This document shows, piece by piece, positions 35,198 through 43,499 of a DNA stretch of 64,000 bases; the first letter of the stretch is position 1, and each line of letters starts with the position of its first letter. Under the pieces are notes generated by a model that was given only the letters and a program-made list of their open reading frames with translations, made no database searches and was not told where the DNA came from. Location of the stretch: NCBI GenBank assembly GCA_022560655.1, contig JADFSS010000003.1:1-64000 (forward strand). The letters are read 5' to 3'. Origin of the DNA: Candidatus Neomarinimicrobiota bacterium (GTDB taxonomy: Bacteria; Fidelibacterota; Marinisomatia; SCGC-AAA003-L08; TS1B11). The position numbers and the translations under genes were made by a program.

Positions 35198-35857
35198 ATG
35201 AGCATTTCAGCAATTATTTGGGACTGGAACGGTACCCTGCTTGACGATGTCAATTATGCTATTGGGTGCATGAACCAGCTGCTTGCCAAGCGCAAAATGC
35301 CGATCCTGAACCGGGACCGATACCGGGAGATCTTTGGTTTTCCTGTGGAGTCCTATTACCGGCGGTTGGGCTTTGATTTCGAGGCAGAGGCATTCATTGC
35401 TCTCTCCCGGGAATTCATTAACTGCTACTATGGTAAACTGGCGGTACCAGAGCCGCATATCGGAGCCAGGCAACTGGTAGAAGATTTGTCGGGAGCCGGC
35501 GTGAGCCAGGCCATTCTTTCGGCGATGGAATTGGGCCCACTTCACGAGCAGCTAGCAGCCAATGACTTTCTAGACCTATTCGTACTCATTCACGGGCTGA
35601 ACCACATCCACGCGAGCAGCAAGATTGATGAGGGTCGGCAGCTGCTCAATCGGCTAGGTCAGAAAGGGGAGGCGGTATTGTACATCGGTGACACAACCCA
35701 CGACTTGGAAGTGGCTGAAGCCTTGAGCGTGAAATCCGTCATCCTGACGCATGGTCACCAGTCGGCGGACCAGTTTCAGGACGCCGGGAGTGAGTTGCTG
35801 GAGAGCTTTGACGAGTTGCGCGAGTATCTTCGTGTGCAACAGGGTATTCGGGTTTAG
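35198..35857 (+). CDS. HAD-superfamily phosphatase (phosphoglycolate-phosphatase-like)
   Basis: A 219-residue haloacid-dehalogenase-type hydrolase. Motif I is WDWNGTLLDD near residue 9 with Trp-Asn in place of the usual Phe-Asp-Leu-Asp, a helical cap follows, motif II is ILSAMELG near 108, the conserved lysine is in SKIDEGRQLL, and motif IV is YIGDTTHDLEVAEA near 167. DWNGT and DTTHD are common in a subgroup of putative phosphoglycolate phosphatases. The substrate is not known. It is flanked by the terminator and by a convergent symporter gene. Confidence 0.85.
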   Translation: MSISAIIWDWNGTLLDDVNYAIGCMNQLLAKRKMPILNRDRYREIFGFPVESYYRRLGFDFEAEAFIALSREFINCYYGKLAVPEPHIGARQLVEDLSGAGVSQAILSAMELGPLHEQLAANDFLDLFVLIHGLNHIHASSKIDEGRQLLNRLGQKGEAVLYIGDTTHDLEVAEALSVKSVILTHGHQSADQFQDAGSELLESFDELREYLRVQQGIRV

Positions 35858-35914
35858 GTGAGGATAGCTGTGGGCTCAAGGGTGCCGCGAGGAGTCCCGG
35901 ATTGTGGTGCGCTG

Positions 35915-37336
35915 CTATTCGTCGATTTGTCTTGGATTATCCCGCAAGCTGAGTATCACCAGGAGGGCGATGGAGCTTGCCGCTGCCGGGTAGATTGCCT
36001 CCAGACCAAAAGGGTTTACCCCATCGGCCAGCCGTTTGGCCAGCTCCCAGCCAATGGTAACCACCGTGCCGGCGAGGATTGAGGCGAAAGCTGCCCGTGC
36101 CGAGGCGCGCGGCCAGATGAAACTGGCCAGGAGTGCGGGGGTGATGCTGGCACCATAGATGGTATATGCGGCAAATGCAGCCTCCAGGATTGAAGGGAAA
36201 AATCTGATCATGCTAAAAGCCAGCAAACCCAGGGCCACAACGACAAGGCGGCTGACCAACAACAAATGCTCTCCTGAGGCGGCCCTATTGAAATAGCGGC
36301 CGTAAATGTCAGTCGCCAGATTGTTGGCCGGTACCAACAGAAACGAATCGGCCGTTGAAACAATAATGGATATGATGGCTGCCAACAGGAGGGCGCCAAT
36401 CCAGAAGGGCACTGCCTGATGGGCAATCATAATTAGTATTCTTGCGGCATCGGGGCCAACCAGTCCCGGGAAGCGTATCGACCCCAGAAAGCCGAGGGTT
36501 ACGATAAGCAGTTCAATCAGCACAACCCCAACTACCCATCCTACCACGGCCTTCTCGGCATGGTTGCCGTCCTTTGCCGCTAGCAGGCGCTGGTACATGT
36601 TGGCGTCGCCCATGAGCAGCAGTAGGGTTGGCAGGAACAGCGCGAACATGCTGAGGGCGCCACGGGTTCCAAAAAGCGTCCACTTGATGTCGGGAACATT
36701 CTGAGCAAACTGCTCCCAGCCACCTAATCCAGCCACCACGAACGGTATCGCAATCAGCACACCCAACAATGCCACAACGCCATTCAAAACGTCCGTGTAT
36801 ACCACCGACAACAGTCCTGCCAGGGTTGTGTAGATGATCGTAAACAGAGCCGTCACGATCATGCCGAGCAGAAGGTTGTCAATGCCGGGAATCATCTGCC
36901 CCGATCCGGCGATGATTTCAAAAACTCTGCCACCACCACGAAACTGATAGCTGACGATCGTTACGTAGGCGATGACGGTGGTGATGGATGCCAGGAGTCC
37001 GGTGCGGGCGTCGAAGCGGCGCTCGAGAATCTGGGGCACAGATGAGGCGCCCACCCCGCGAATGCGTTTGGCGATGAAATAGATGAGGATGATGCCGATC
37101 CAGGCGCCGCTTGAGGCCCACAGCGCCGCGAAGCCGTTTTCGTAGCCCAGCCGTCCGTTGTTAAATACCGAGCCTGAGCCTGTCCAAGTTGCAAGCAGAG
37201 TTCCCACCAAGATCGGCCATTTCAGATTGCGACCGGCGACGGCAAAATCTTCCGCTGTGCGCACACGGCGGCGCAGGATCAATCCTACGCCGATCAACAA
37301 TGCCAGGTAACTGATGACAACGACCAGATAGCTCAT
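35915..37336 (-). CDS. Sodium:solute symporter (SSS family)
   Basis: A 473-residue inner-membrane transporter with about 13 hydrophobic helices. The N-terminus (RTAEDFAVAGRNLKWPILVGTLLATWTGSG) and the STADSFLLVPANNLATDIYGRY stretch near residue 330 are hallmarks of the sodium:solute symporter family. Substrates in this family range from proline and pantothenate to sugars and nucleosides; the sequence alone does not decide. The gene stands alone between a HAD phosphatase and an aminotransferase. Confidence 0.9.
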   Translation of the reverse strand: MSYLVVVISYLALLIGVGLILRRRVRTAEDFAVAGRNLKWPILVGTLLATWTGSGSVFNNGRLGYENGFAALWASSGAWIGIILIYFIAKRIRGVGASSVPQILERRFDARTGLLASITTVIAYVTIVSYQFRGGGRVFEIIAGSGQMIPGIDNLLLGMIVTALFTIIYTTLAGLLSVVYTDVLNGVVALLGVLIAIPFVVAGLGGWEQFAQNVPDIKWTLFGTRGALSMFALFLPTLLLLMGDANMYQRLLAAKDGNHAEKAVVGWVVGVVLIELLIVTLGFLGSIRFPGLVGPDAARILIMIAHQAVPFWIGALLLAAIISIIVSTADSFLLVPANNLATDIYGRYFNRAASGEHLLLVSRLVVVALGLLAFSMIRFFPSILEAAFAAYTIYGASITPALLASFIWPRASARAAFASILAGTVVTIGWELAKRLADGVNPFGLEAIYPAAASSIALLVILSLRDNPRQIDE

Positions 37337-37556
37337 GCTATGGCTCTATGCAGCCGCTGTTGTCATCGAGGGAGCAGGCGCCCCGTCGCTGAATTGATCG
37401 ACTCTGACCAGGGTTGATTCCCCGCACTGGCAGGACACGGACCGGCCGGCTGAAAGGTAAAACGTATTCGACCGTATGGATCGCGATGGCATGTTATCTC
37501 CGACCCCCAATAGTATCAAGTTGGCAGCTCCACGCGCACACATGCTGGCGACATTA

Positions 37557-38720
37557 TCACAGTTTCTTAATGCCGCGGGCCATGCGTTGCAGGGCGGTCT
37601 GTATGTTTTCTATGGAATTGGCAAAGGCCAGCCGTAAGTAGCCTTCCCCGTGGGCACCGAACGAAGTCCCCGCAAGGGTCGCAACTCCGTAGTTTTCGAG
37701 GAAGTATTCCTCCAAGGGTTTACTTCGCAGCGGCAGCTCCTTGACATTGGCGAAGGCGTAGAAGGAGCCAGCCGGAGAAAGGCAGGTAATCCCATCAAGG
37801 GCGTTAAGTCCTGATACGATAAAATCACGTCTGCGTCGGAACTCCTCCACCATTGCAAGCGCCTGGCTTTGGGGACCCTTGATAGCCTCCACACAGGCCA
37901 TCTGAACGAAACTGTTCGTGCATGAGTTGCTGTTGGTCTGGAGGCGGGCGACCCAGACGGCCAACTCCTCATTCATCACGCCATAGCCCGCCCTCCAGCC
38001 GGTCATGGCGTAAGTCTTGGAAAAGCCGTCCAACAATATGACCCGGTCCTGCATCCCGGGAAACGACAGCAGCGATATGTGTTCATCACCATAGACAATG
38101 CGGGAGTAGATCTCATCGGCCAGGACTAAGATGTCGTGCCGCTCCACCAGCTCGGCAACGCGCGCCAGCTCATCGCGGGGAATCATTCCGCCGGTGGGAT
38201 TACCCGGCGAGTTCAGGATTAAGAATCGAGTTTTAGGAGTGATCAGGTCGGCGAGTTCGTCCACATCCACGCTGAAGCCCCGTTCCTCGCGCATGGGGAG
38301 CGGAACGGCCTTTGCACCGATCCAGTCAATCACTGATGCGTAAATGGGGAAGCCCGGGTTGGGATAGATGACCTCATCACCGGGGTTAATGCAAGCCAGC
38401 AGTGAGAAGAAAATAATGGGCTTGGCACCTGGCGTAACCACCACGTTCTCAGCGGTCACGTCCACCCCCCGAGTACGGCTCACCTCCTCGGCAATTGCTG
38501 CCCGCAGCAGAGGCAGGCCGGCGGCCGGCCCATAGTGGGTGTAACCCTCGTCCAGAGCGGTCTTGGCTGCATCGCGAATGTTCTCCGGCGTATCAAAGTC
38601 GGGTTCGCCCAGCTCCAGGTGGATCACCTCGCGCCCTTCGGCCTCCAACTTCCGTGCCCGTACCAGGACGTCAAAGGCGGTTTCAGTCCCCAGACGGGCT
38701 AGGCTTGCTGCCAGGTTCAC
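37557..38720 (-). CDS. Class I/II pyridoxal-phosphate aminotransferase
   Basis: A 387-residue PLP-dependent aminotransferase of the AspC/AlaT-like fold I group. ELGEPDFDTPENI near residue 37, the LILNSPGNPTGGM loop near 165, the tyrosine in ADEIYSRIVYG, and the Schiff-base lysine in LDGFSKTYAMTGWRAGYG near 235 are intact. C-terminal RLAFANS holds the substrate carboxylate arginine. The amino donor cannot be told from sequence. It stands between the symporter and the DUF885 gene on the same strand, with 220 upstream-of-symporter bases between them in which I see no gene. Confidence 0.92.
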   Translation of the reverse strand: MNLAASLARLGTETAFDVLVRARKLEAEGREVIHLELGEPDFDTPENIRDAAKTALDEGYTHYGPAAGLPLLRAAIAEEVSRTRGVDVTAENVVVTPGAKPIIFFSLLACINPGDEVIYPNPGFPIYASVIDWIGAKAVPLPMREERGFSVDVDELADLITPKTRFLILNSPGNPTGGMIPRDELARVAELVERHDILVLADEIYSRIVYGDEHISLLSFPGMQDRVILLDGFSKTYAMTGWRAGYGVMNEELAVWVARLQTNSNSCTNSFVQMACVEAIKGPQSQALAMVEEFRRRRDFIVSGLNALDGITCLSPAGSFYAFANVKELPLRSKPLEEYFLENYGVATLAGTSFGAHGEGYLRLAFANSIENIQTALQRMARGIKKL

Positions 38721-38783
38721 GATGGCCAGCGGCAGTATTTATGTGCTGCTAACGTCATCTGGCGTGCCATTGGCCGCACTCCG

Positions 38784-40502
38784 TCAGAGCAGCAACTTTC
38801 GCAGGTATTTAATGGGTGGGGAGCCGTGGGACAGGAGCTTTTCGTGGAATTTGCGCAGGTCAAAGTGGTCCCCCAGTGCAGCCTCCATATCGCTACGCAA
38901 CGCCCACATGAGAGTAGTGCCTACAAAATATGTGGAGAGCTGCGCAGAAGTGAGCTGGGCCCTGACCCACTTCAGTTCCGCTTCGGATTGCTCCTGAAAC
39001 GTTTCGTCCACCATCAACTGCATGGCCTCTTCCTGGCTCATGCCCTGTGCATGGATGCCTTGGTCCAGAATGGCATTGGCGATACCGCGCAGATACCACT
39101 TTTTCTGAACCAGCCGGTAGCGGGGATCGCCCCCGCCGTAACCGGCCTCAATCATCATCGTTTCACAGTAGTGCGCCCACCCCTCGACCATGACCCCGCT
39201 GCCGAATACCGCCCTCAGAACGGATGGGTAGCGGTTGGCGTAGTAGAGTTGCACGTAGTGGCCGGGCAAGGCCTCGTGAATGCTGAGGATTTTCACTGAA
39301 ATGGAATTGTATTCCCTGAGAAAACTTTCCGCCCGCTCATCATCCCAGTCTTCGGGGATGGGGGACACGTTGTAGAAGGTTTTCAGCCCTTTTTCCAGAG
39401 GCCCCGGCGCTTCCAGGCTGGCGATGGAAACCCCCCGCTGAAATTCTGGTGTCGGGCGTATCTCCAGCGGATGCCGGGAATCGAGTGCGATGATATCATG
39501 CTCCCTGATAAATGCTTCCAGATCCACAATGGTGCCCGTGACGTTGTCGAGCACTTCACCTCGCCCCACATGGTCTTCGGCTATTTGGTCGAGTGCCCAC
39601 TTGATTGCTTTCAGCGTGTCGGCGCGGTCCGTGGCACTGAACCCGGCCACCTCCTGCAGGTAGAGGGGCAGCGCCAACTCGAACATCTCATGCTGCGTCA
39701 TGGCCAGCTCCGAACGGGCCCTGCGGAGAATCTCGTCGGGTGTGATGTCTTCACCCAGTGATAGCAGCAGCTTGCGCTCGTAGAGCTTAGCCCCCAGCCG
39801 AAAATCTTTGTCGGCTCTTGGCAGCAGATTGGATTCCAGCCACGAACTGAAGGCTTCCAAGGCCGCCGCCGCTGTGTCCGAGGCTTCACGAAGGGCCTGT
39901 TCCTGGTCCGTCGTAAGCGGTGACAATAGGGTGAAGAGTTCTTCTGAGACCAGGTTTACGGCCCCATTTACTTGCCGTATGGCGGTGCGGGTATGAACCT
40001 CGGGTGCAGTCTCCAATGCAGTCTGGGCCTCCTCCAAGACTCGGGGGATATCCTTCAAACGGTTCAAAATGTTTGCCAGCCGCTCAGCAAGGGGCGCAAA
40101 ATCCTGGGAAGCCAGCAACATGATGCCGAAACCCACCTCTTGGGCAACTTGCATGGGGTTCCAGGTATGCTCGCGCAGATCGATCAGCCCAAATAGCACC
40201 AGGTCTAATGAATTCTGGAAAATGTGGTAGTCCACCTCCTCTTCCAGAGACAATGTTTCAGGGTCTATCTGGCCCAGGCGGATCTGGAACTGCCGCACCT
40301 GTTGGGCTGCTGCCTGCATGGATTCACTGGTATACCGACCGAACCGTCCATCATGATCGTGCATGCCAATCCATGTGGCCTCGACCGGCGATGACTGGAA
40401 GTGCCAGACGAGGTAATCATCCACCAAGGCATGGAAAGTTTGCCGTGAGGGATTACAAGCAAATTGCAGGAGCGCTAGAAGCAGGATGAGCTGCGGTTTC
40501 AT
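38784..40502 (-). CDS. DUF885 lipoprotein, putative zinc peptidase
   Basis: A 572-residue exported protein of the DUF885 family. The ATG at 40502 starts a lipoprotein signal (PQLILLLALLQFAC), so the cysteine near residue 15 would be lipidated. The C-terminal half has HEALPGHYVQLYYANR near residue 410, an HExxxGH-type zinc motif, and an upstream GWAHYCETMMIEAGYGGG. DUF885 proteins resemble carboxypeptidase Taq and M32-like metallopeptidases. The upstream frame extension to 40562 lacks a signal and is not used. Its promoter lies in the 185-base divergent gap shared with the dicarboxylate symporter gene. Confidence 0.82.
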   Translation of the reverse strand: MKPQLILLLALLQFACNPSRQTFHALVDDYLVWHFQSSPVEATWIGMHDHDGRFGRYTSESMQAAAQQVRQFQIRLGQIDPETLSLEEEVDYHIFQNSLDLVLFGLIDLREHTWNPMQVAQEVGFGIMLLASQDFAPLAERLANILNRLKDIPRVLEEAQTALETAPEVHTRTAIRQVNGAVNLVSEELFTLLSPLTTDQEQALREASDTAAAALEAFSSWLESNLLPRADKDFRLGAKLYERKLLLSLGEDITPDEILRRARSELAMTQHEMFELALPLYLQEVAGFSATDRADTLKAIKWALDQIAEDHVGRGEVLDNVTGTIVDLEAFIREHDIIALDSRHPLEIRPTPEFQRGVSIASLEAPGPLEKGLKTFYNVSPIPEDWDDERAESFLREYNSISVKILSIHEALPGHYVQLYYANRYPSVLRAVFGSGVMVEGWAHYCETMMIEAGYGGGDPRYRLVQKKWYLRGIANAILDQGIHAQGMSQEEAMQLMVDETFQEQSEAELKWVRAQLTSAQLSTYFVGTTLMWALRSDMEAALGDHFDLRKFHEKLLSHGSPPIKYLRKLLL

Positions 40503-40687
40503 GTATCTTCCTTCCCGGTTTGGCTGGCTTAAAAGTACCAAGTTTTGGGGCACGAATTCCATAGCCGTTCAGTGAGCGCCACGATATAAAAATTTAGACC
40601 CGCCACTGTGATCCGGGTTGCCCATGGGTCGCTTTTCCGGTAGATTCGAGGACTTTATCTAGCGGAGCAAAACGTATTGGGAGCGTT

Positions 40688-41932
40688 ATGAAACTCAAAC
40701 TTCATTGGCAGATTTTTATTGCCATGATATTGGGATTTCTCTTTGCCACCATTTTTCCTGACCAAGCTGATAAGGCCACCCCCTTGGGTGACATTTTCAT
40801 GCGCCTGCTCAGAATGGTCATTGTGCCGTTGATATTCACATCCATCGTCTCCGGCGTGGCCGGCATTGGCGATTCCCGCAGCCTCGGCCGCCTCGGTGCG
40901 AAAACCTTTAGCTATTACATGGCCTCGAGCTTTCTGGCCATCTTGGTTGGATTGACCCTCACCAATGTAATCCAGCCCGGCGTCGGTGTGGAAGTGGCTC
41001 AAGAGGTGCGGATATCGCCCGAAGATTTAGATACGCCAGGTTCAATCGCAGACATTCTCATGCGCATTATCCCCGTGAATCCGGTGAGAGCTGCCGCCGA
41101 GGGTGACATCTTGGGTCTCATCTTCTTCGCTATCGTGTTCGGTTTTGCCATTACCCAGCTGCCGGAGAAGCAGCGTGGCGGATTCCTGGCATTTTTCGAT
41201 TCGGGTTTTGAGGTGATGATGAAACTCACCCGCGCGGTTATCCGCCTCGCGCCTATTGGCGTCTTTGGATTAATTGCCCGCGCTGTGTCGCTGATGGGAG
41301 CTGATCTGTTTCAGGCTGTGGGCAAATACATGCTCACCATTACTCTCGGGTTGACGATCCATTTCCTGATTGTACTGCCCGCACTGTTCTTTCTGTTAAC
41401 ACGGAAAAGTCCTCTACTGCACTACCGGGCGATGGCATCAGCCATGGCGATGGCCTTCTCCGCCAGCTCCTCCTCGGCGACTTTGCCGCTAACCTTAGAG
41501 TCGATGCGGAAGAACGCCGGCGTATCCAATAAGGTGTCCAGTTTCGTCCTGCCCATGGGTGCCACCATCAATATGGATGGTACTGCATTGTATGAGTGCG
41601 CCGGGGTACTGTTTATTGCTCAAGCCCTGGGGATCGATCTGGATTTTGGGGCCCAGGTGCTGGTGGTGATAACGGCCCTGTTGGCATCCATTGGGGCGGC
41701 GGGGATACCATCGGCGGGCCTGGTCATGATCTTCATTGTGCTCCAGGCCGTGAATATCACCACCCCGGCGGCGTATGCCTTGGTGGGGCTTATGCTGGCG
41801 GTGGATCGCCCCCTGGACATGTACCGCACGGTGGTGAACATTACCAGCGACTCCATTGGTGCGGCGATAATCGCCCACTCTGAGGGTGAAGACCTCGCCT
41901 ATCCCATGGCCATGGAGCAAGATAATGCCTAG
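40688..41932 (+). CDS. Dicarboxylate/amino acid:cation symporter (DAACS family)
   Basis: A 414-residue inner-membrane transporter of the GltP/DctA fold for glutamate, aspartate or C4-dicarboxylates with Na+ or H+. It has the family motifs SSSSATLPLTLE near residue 262 (re-entrant loop 1), MGATINMDGTALYE near 290 and the IGAAGIPSAGLVM loop near 335, plus eight hydrophobic helices. GGGAG lies five bases before the ATG. It is divergent from the DUF885 lipoprotein gene. Confidence 0.93.
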   Translation: MKLKLHWQIFIAMILGFLFATIFPDQADKATPLGDIFMRLLRMVIVPLIFTSIVSGVAGIGDSRSLGRLGAKTFSYYMASSFLAILVGLTLTNVIQPGVGVEVAQEVRISPEDLDTPGSIADILMRIIPVNPVRAAAEGDILGLIFFAIVFGFAITQLPEKQRGGFLAFFDSGFEVMMKLTRAVIRLAPIGVFGLIARAVSLMGADLFQAVGKYMLTITLGLTIHFLIVLPALFFLLTRKSPLLHYRAMASAMAMAFSASSSSATLPLTLESMRKNAGVSNKVSSFVLPMGATINMDGTALYECAGVLFIAQALGIDLDFGAQVLVVITALLASIGAAGIPSAGLVMIFIVLQAVNITTPAAYALVGLMLAVDRPLDMYRTVVNITSDSIGAAIIAHSEGEDLAYPMAMEQDNA

Positions 41933-42245
41933 TATCTCATATGCCGGGGGATCAGTGGTAATTCTTGCTGGGGGTCGCTAAAGCCCTTAATTTGAACTTG
42001 GCTCTTTGAAGATTTGCCCGTGAACTGATCTGTTACTCAGATCCGTCAATCTTACTCCATAGGGCGCCATATTCGGTTAATGCAGCGCAGGCCTTTTCCG
42101 GTTGAGCGGGATGAAGGAAGCCTGCCTTAATTGAGAGGCACCCACCGTTCATACAGAGCGGGATCTCGAGTGACTGTTAGTTCGCGGGCATGTTTTTTTT
42201 ACCACCTGATAACATCCCCGCTGCCCTCCAAGCCGGCTGCCTAAA
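41933..42245. other. Intergenic region between convergent gltP-like and hflX genes
   Basis: The 313 bases hold no supported gene. A perfect GATCTG/CAGATC inverted repeat with a 5-base loop is at 42027-42043, but it is not followed by a T-run. A run of eight T lies near 42190 without a stem before it. No typical terminator is found for either gene. Confidence 0.4.
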
Positions 42246-43499
42246 TCAGCTGCGGATCTTGTCTCTGATGGCGTCGATGGTTGCCTTTGGCCCGCTTACC
42301 GTCAAAAGTGTCGTTTCATTATCAAATGATCGCTCTTCCACTGTCAGGGACTCGTATACGGCACTGATGAGTCGTGCCTGAACGGTGGGAATACGTAGCT
42401 GGCACTGTTCGAAATCGTGCCGGTATGCCTCGATGATGGCCTGCTCCAGTTGATCAAGGCGCAACCGTTGCTTCGCCGAGATCACGACAGCCTCCGGATA
42501 GCGCCGCTGCAGCTGTCCTAGTACAGCGGGGTCTGTAACGGCGTCTAACTTGTTGAATACAATCACCTCGTGTTTTTCTCCCGGAGCCAGTTCCTTCAGA
42601 ACACCGGAAATTACTTCCAGATGCTCCTCAGCCAGGGAAGCCGAAACGTCAATTACTTTGATAAGTAAATCGGCGTTGGTTACTTCAGAGAGGGTTGAGC
42701 GAAAGGAGGCTACCAGATGGTGGGGTAGCTTGCGGATAAAGCCCACAGTGTCGCTGAGCAATATCCTGCTGGTCCCATCGAGGGATAACTGCCGTGTGGT
42801 GGTGTCGAGAGTGGCGAAGAGGCGGTCCTGCACGTGCACGTTGGCCTGGGTCAGAGCATTCATGATTGTGGATTTGCCGGAGTTGGTATAGCCGACCAGG
42901 GCCGCACGAAAAACATGTTGGCGTCGGGCACTTTGTGTCGAGCGCTCTGCACTAATGTGCTTCAGATCCTCTGTGAGTTTCCGGATGCGTTTCCGGATCA
43001 GCCGCCGGTCCACCTCAATTTGTGCCTCTCCAGGGCCACCCCGGGTGCCGATGCCGCCCATCTGGCGCTCGAGGTGAGTCCATTGGCGCGTTAACCGTGG
43101 GAGGAGGTACTGCAGCCGGGCCAGCTCGACCTGCGTCTTTGCCTCCCACGTGCGGGCATGCCGTGAAAAGATATCGATGATCAAACCGCTGCGGTCAATC
43201 ACCTTGATATCATCGCCGGCCAGGCGCTGTAACGACTTTTGCTGAGAGGCCGAAAGGTCGTCATCGAACACAATGAGATTACAGGCTAGTTCGCTGGCCT
43301 GCTGCATGAGGGCCAGGGCTTTGCCCTTCCCAATGAAGGTGGCCGCATCTGGACGGTCCCGGTGTTGAATCACCTGCCCCGCCATTTCCCCGCCAGCGGT
43401 CTCCAGTAGCTGACAGAGTTCATGCAAGTGCTCTCCCACAATTGAGTGCCTGGCAGCACCCCACCGGACCCCGACCAGAATAGCGCGCTCTTTAGACAA
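42246..43499 (-). CDS. hflX: Ribosome-associated GTPase HflX
   Basis: A 417-residue GTPase that rescues or dissociates stalled ribosomes in other bacteria. The HflX N-terminal domain covers about 1-190 (GTRGGPGEAQIEVDRRLI near 152), then the G domain with G1 GYTNSGKST near 207, G3 DTVGFIRKLPHH, and G4 NKLD near 315. GTP hydrolysis motifs are complete. It overlaps the BatA-like gene by eight bases at its start and is the last gene of the yajC-led run. Confidence 0.95.
   Translation of the reverse strand: MSKERAILVGVRWGAARHSIVGEHLHELCQLLETAGGEMAGQVIQHRDRPDAATFIGKGKALALMQQASELACNLIVFDDDLSASQQKSLQRLAGDDIKVIDRSGLIIDIFSRHARTWEAKTQVELARLQYLLPRLTRQWTHLERQMGGIGTRGGPGEAQIEVDRRLIRKRIRKLTEDLKHISAERSTQSARRQHVFRAALVGYTNSGKSTIMNALTQANVHVQDRLFATLDTTTRQLSLDGTSRILLSDTVGFIRKLPHHLVASFRSTLSEVTNADLLIKVIDVSASLAEEHLEVISGVLKELAPGEKHEVIVFNKLDAVTDPAVLGQLQRRYPEAVVISAKQRLRLDQLEQAIIEAYRHDFEQCQLRIPTVQARLISAVYESLTVEERSFDNETTLLTVSGPKATIDAIRDKIRS

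Noticed and set aside
37400-37440. tRNA T-arm-like sequence (GGGTTGATTCCCC)
   Set aside because: The loop is one base short of the T-loop and no acceptor, D or anticodon arms of the right spacing surround it.
37346-37543. Minus-strand 65-codon frame upstream of the symporter gene
   Set aside because: No ribosome binding site, no recognisable motif, composition like non-coding DNA, and no conserved context.
42020-42050. GATCTG/CAGATC hairpin after the dicarboxylate symporter
   Set aside because: Stem is short and no T-run follows; not called a terminator.
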